NCBI GenBank assembly: GCA_937934705.1
Contig: CALGYY010000094.1
Span: 1-16,582, forward strand
Source: an uncultured Bacteroidota bacterium
Lineage (GTDB): Bacteria; Bacteroidota; Bacteroidia; Bacteroidales; CAIWKO01
Direction of reading: 5' to 3'
Length of the DNA: 16,582 nucleotides
The notes under the pieces are model-generated. The model was not told where the DNA came from and made no database searches. It saw nothing but the letters and a program-made list of their open reading frames with translations. A program made the position numbers and the translations under genes. Each line of letters starts with the position of its first letter. The stretch's first letter is position 1. Positions 14,534-16,582 of this stretch are shown in pieces.

Positions 14534-16582
14534 CTAATTCTTGTTCAGTACGATCCTCTTAACCATGGTGGCGCCTTTGTATTGGATTTGTACGAAATAC
14601 ACTCCATCAGGATAGGGCAGCATATCGATCACGATGCGCTCATCATCGCTGTATAAGCTCTGGAACAGTATCTCGCCAACGATGTTGTAAACATTGATCT
14701 TAAGCTGCTCTCCGGCGGGTTGCAATATCTCTATCCACACCTGGTCAGAAACCGGGTTGGGGTATACATTCCAACCGCTTTCCTGCTCCTCAATTCCGGT
14801 GATCACTATGTGCACAGTATCTGAGGTAGCGCTGCAACCGCCGATATCGGAATAAACAACATAGTAGTAACCTGTTTCCGTTGCCACATACCAGCTATCG
14901 GTTGCGCCGGCGATCGGTCCACTCAGATTGTACCACTGGTTACCTGAAGGGAAGGATGAGAACAAGGTATCATTCACGATCGTTATGACTGGTGGAGCAG
15001 GATTACCGGGCGTAACAGCCTCCAGATAAGAGCTTCCGGTACCACAACTGTTACTTGGTGTCACAGCGATGACGTTACTTAAGGCCCCAACCAGGACAGA
15101 AATACTGTTTGTTCCCTGACCCGAAAGAATAACCCAGTCAGGAGGCAATACCCAATCGAAATATGTTCCGGGCGCGTCAGTCACACTGTAAGTAACGATG
15201 CTGCCGGTGCACGGACTATTGCTGCCAAAAATATCGGTCGGTTGTTCAGGAAGACCTACTGCATTTACGTTCAAAGTTGTTGCAGGGCTGCTTCCGCATC
15301 CGTTGAAAGCTTGTACAGTTATAACACCCGGACCGGAACCTGCATTTACTATGATCGCATTCGTATTCTGTCCGTTGATAATTGCCCATCCTGCCGGAAC
15401 GGTCCAGATGTAAGTCTGACCAAGGGCAGCCGGCACGGAATAAAGAAGTGATGTCGTAAACTGGCAGGGTGTATCGTCTCCGTTAATGGCTGTTAGTTGA
15501 AGCGGAGCGGGCATAGGATTAACAGTGAGTATCTGTGACGTACCTGTTCCGCAGAGAGCGGAGGGTGTCACAGTGATCGAACCGCTTGCTGAACCTGCAA
15601 TCACCATGATGGCATTGGTACCCTGACCCGATACAAGTATCCAGTCAGCCGGTATGGTCCAGTCATAGTTCACACCGACGATGGGGTCAACACTGTATGA
15701 TTGTGTACTTCCTGTGCAGGGGCCGGATGTGCCATAAATCACGGGCGGTTGTGCCGGAGGAGCCCCGATCATCAGGACACTAAGCTGAGCGGGACCTGTA
15801 CCACAGGCATTGTATGCATATACGCTGACAACTCCATTCAGGGTTCCGATAAACACCTGAACACTGTCGGTCCCCTGTCCGGACATAATTACCCAATCTG
15901 CCGGGAAAGACCACTGATACTGCTCACCTGCTATCTCAGGAACCCAATACCACTCATTGGTACCGGAGCAGGGATTGGCTTCACCGTTGATGCTTACAGG
16001 CTGGGTCGGATTCTGTACAGGGCTAACCGCAAGAACCTGAAGCGCTGAAGATGCACAGCTGTTAGAGGCGTTAACACCAATATTACCTGTGGTGATGCCG
16101 ACCAAAACTGTTATACTATCTGTTAACTGCCCGGAAAGGATGGTCCAGCCGGCGGGGACATTCCAAAGGAAAACAGCGCCTGCCTGAGGATCTACCGTAT
16201 AGGAAACCGTTGAATTAAAGCAGGGTTCGGATTCCCCATAAATTGCCGGTGGTTGTGATGGTAATAAACCGGTGGTGACAGTCATGCTCTGTAAAGCACC
16301 ATCACCGCATGCATTAGAAGGTAATACGCTCACCTGACCCGACTGTGTGCCACAAATGACCATAATGGAACTGGTCCCCTGACCTGAAACAATGATCCAG
16401 TCAGGAGGCACGGACCATGAATAACTCGCACCTGCTTCAAAAGTCACACTGTAGGTGAGTAATGCACCATGGCATGGCGTGGAATTTCCGGTGATGGGAT
16501 AAGCTGCAGGCAAGGGCTGAATATCCACCCAGAGTGTCTGCATTATTCCGTCACCGCATATATTGGAAGGTGTAACACTGAC
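14534..16582 (-). CDS. Large T9SS-exported protein with PKD-like repeats (5' end beyond window)
   Basis: The last 682 residues of a protein whose start lies outside the window: the frame is open to the right edge, and the first in-frame ATG (16543) lies in the middle of a repeat (PSNICGDG precedes it), so it is not the true start. Seven PKD-like (PKD_6 type) units are seen, six complete. They are followed by an Ig-like module (GNQWYNLSG, GYYYVVYSDIGGC) and a T9SS type A sorting domain over the last 80 residues, with YPNPVSDQVW and PDGVYFVQIQ. The architecture suggests a very long surface or secreted adhesin or matrix protein; no catalytic domain is visible in this part. A long hairpin terminator follows the stop codon. 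Confidence 0.93.
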   Translation of the reverse strand, partial: VSVTPSNICGDGIMQTLWVDIQPLPAAYPITGNSTPCHGALLTYSVTFEAGASYSWSVPPDWIIVSGQGTSSIMVICGTQSGQVSVLPSNACGDGALQSMTVTTGLLPSQPPAIYGESEPCFNSTVSYTVDPQAGAVFLWNVPAGWTILSGQLTDSITVLVGITTGNIGVNASNSCASSALQVLAVSPVQNPTQPVSINGEANPCSGTNEWYWVPEIAGEQYQWSFPADWVIMSGQGTDSVQVFIGTLNGVVSVYAYNACGTGPAQLSVLMIGAPPAQPPVIYGTSGPCTGSTQSYSVDPIVGVNYDWTIPADWILVSGQGTNAIMVIAGSASGSITVTPSALCGTGTSQILTVNPMPAPLQLTAINGDDTPCQFTTSLLYSVPAALGQTYIWTVPAGWAIINGQNTNAIIVNAGSGPGVITVQAFNGCGSSPATTLNVNAVGLPEQPTDIFGSNSPCTGSIVTYSVTDAPGTYFDWVLPPDWVILSGQGTNSISVLVGALSNVIAVTPSNSCGTGSSYLEAVTPGNPAPPVITIVNDTLFSSFPSGNQWYNLSGPIAGATDSWYVATETGYYYVVYSDIGGCSATSDTVHIVITGIEEQESGWNVYPNPVSDQVWIEILQPAGEQLKINVYNIVGEILFQSLYSDDERIVIDMLPYPDGVYFVQIQYKGATMVKRIVLNKN
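14996..16504 (-). repeat. Six tandem PKD-like repeats of about 84 residues
   Basis: Unit boundaries by the P-x-x-I-x-G start: 16504-16253, 16252-16001, 16000-15749, 15748-15497 (84 residues each), 15496-15242 (85) and 15241-14996 (82); a partial unit lies to the right. Each has a Cys at position 11 and another 55 residues on (56 in the fifth), plausibly one disulfide per unit. Conserved core: YxW-xxP-xxW-x-I-x-SGQGT, then xxG and NxCGTG. The copies differ widely in sequence, so this is an old duplication. Confidence 0.9.

Noticed and set aside
14453..14656. A 67-codon plus-strand open frame
   Set aside because: It runs through the terminator hairpin and then antisense through the conserved T9SS sorting domain of the PKD gene.
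14996..16582. Regular spacing of similar sequence of about 252 bases, considered as a CRISPR or satellite-like array
   Set aside because: The similarity is at protein level, with units in frame in one long coding sequence and diverged DNA; it is a PKD-like repeat array.

Overview
The window reads as an ordinary chromosomal stretch from a member of the Bacteroidota, probably an environmental Bacteroidia lineage of mid GC content. Four proteins end in a type IX secretion (T9SS) type A sorting domain. Several starts are preceded by the Bacteroidota -7 promoter box TAnnTTTG, Shine-Dalgarno sequences are almost absent, and DUF4301, Omp28-like and PKD-like proteins typical of this phylum are present. 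I see no insertion sequence, phage, CRISPR array, toxin-antitoxin pair or defence island.

Layout from left to right. A tRNA-Ser(GCU) gene (minus) lies at the left edge, followed by a MarC-family membrane protein (minus). Divergent from it is an unknown exported protein with an SH3-like C-terminus (plus). Next come pyrG (CTP synthase) and murB (UDP-MurNAc synthesis) on the plus strand, overlapping by 4 nt, so nucleotide supply and cell-wall precursor synthesis are translationally coupled.

They converge on a four-gene minus-strand unit, read from 7741 down to 4416: an Omp28-like thioredoxin-fold T9SS cargo, a small double TFIIB-type zinc-ribbon protein, LemA, and an M48 (HtpX-like) membrane protease with an added C-terminal zinc ribbon. 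Spacings of 18, 67 and 16 nt suggest one transcript and a membrane or envelope quality-control role. lemA alone has a textbook Shine-Dalgarno sequence.

Divergent from that unit, a T9SS-exported subtilisin-like protease is followed after 1 nt by a DUF4301 protein. The DUF4301 protein carries, in order, motifs that resemble UDP-sugar pyrophosphorylases; this is the most interesting functional lead in the window. It converges on a small Fe-S protein (Fer4_19-like plus CDGSH) with a complete TTTG-N20-TATCTTTG promoter.

The right end is all minus strand: a small T9SS cargo, a lipoprotein of unknown function that forms its own transcription unit with a promoter and a strong rho-independent terminator, and the C-terminal 682 residues of a large T9SS-exported protein built from PKD-like repeats of about 84 residues, truncated by the window edge. 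No gene-free stretch exceeds 300 bases; the longest (14300-14533) holds a promoter and a terminator hairpin.
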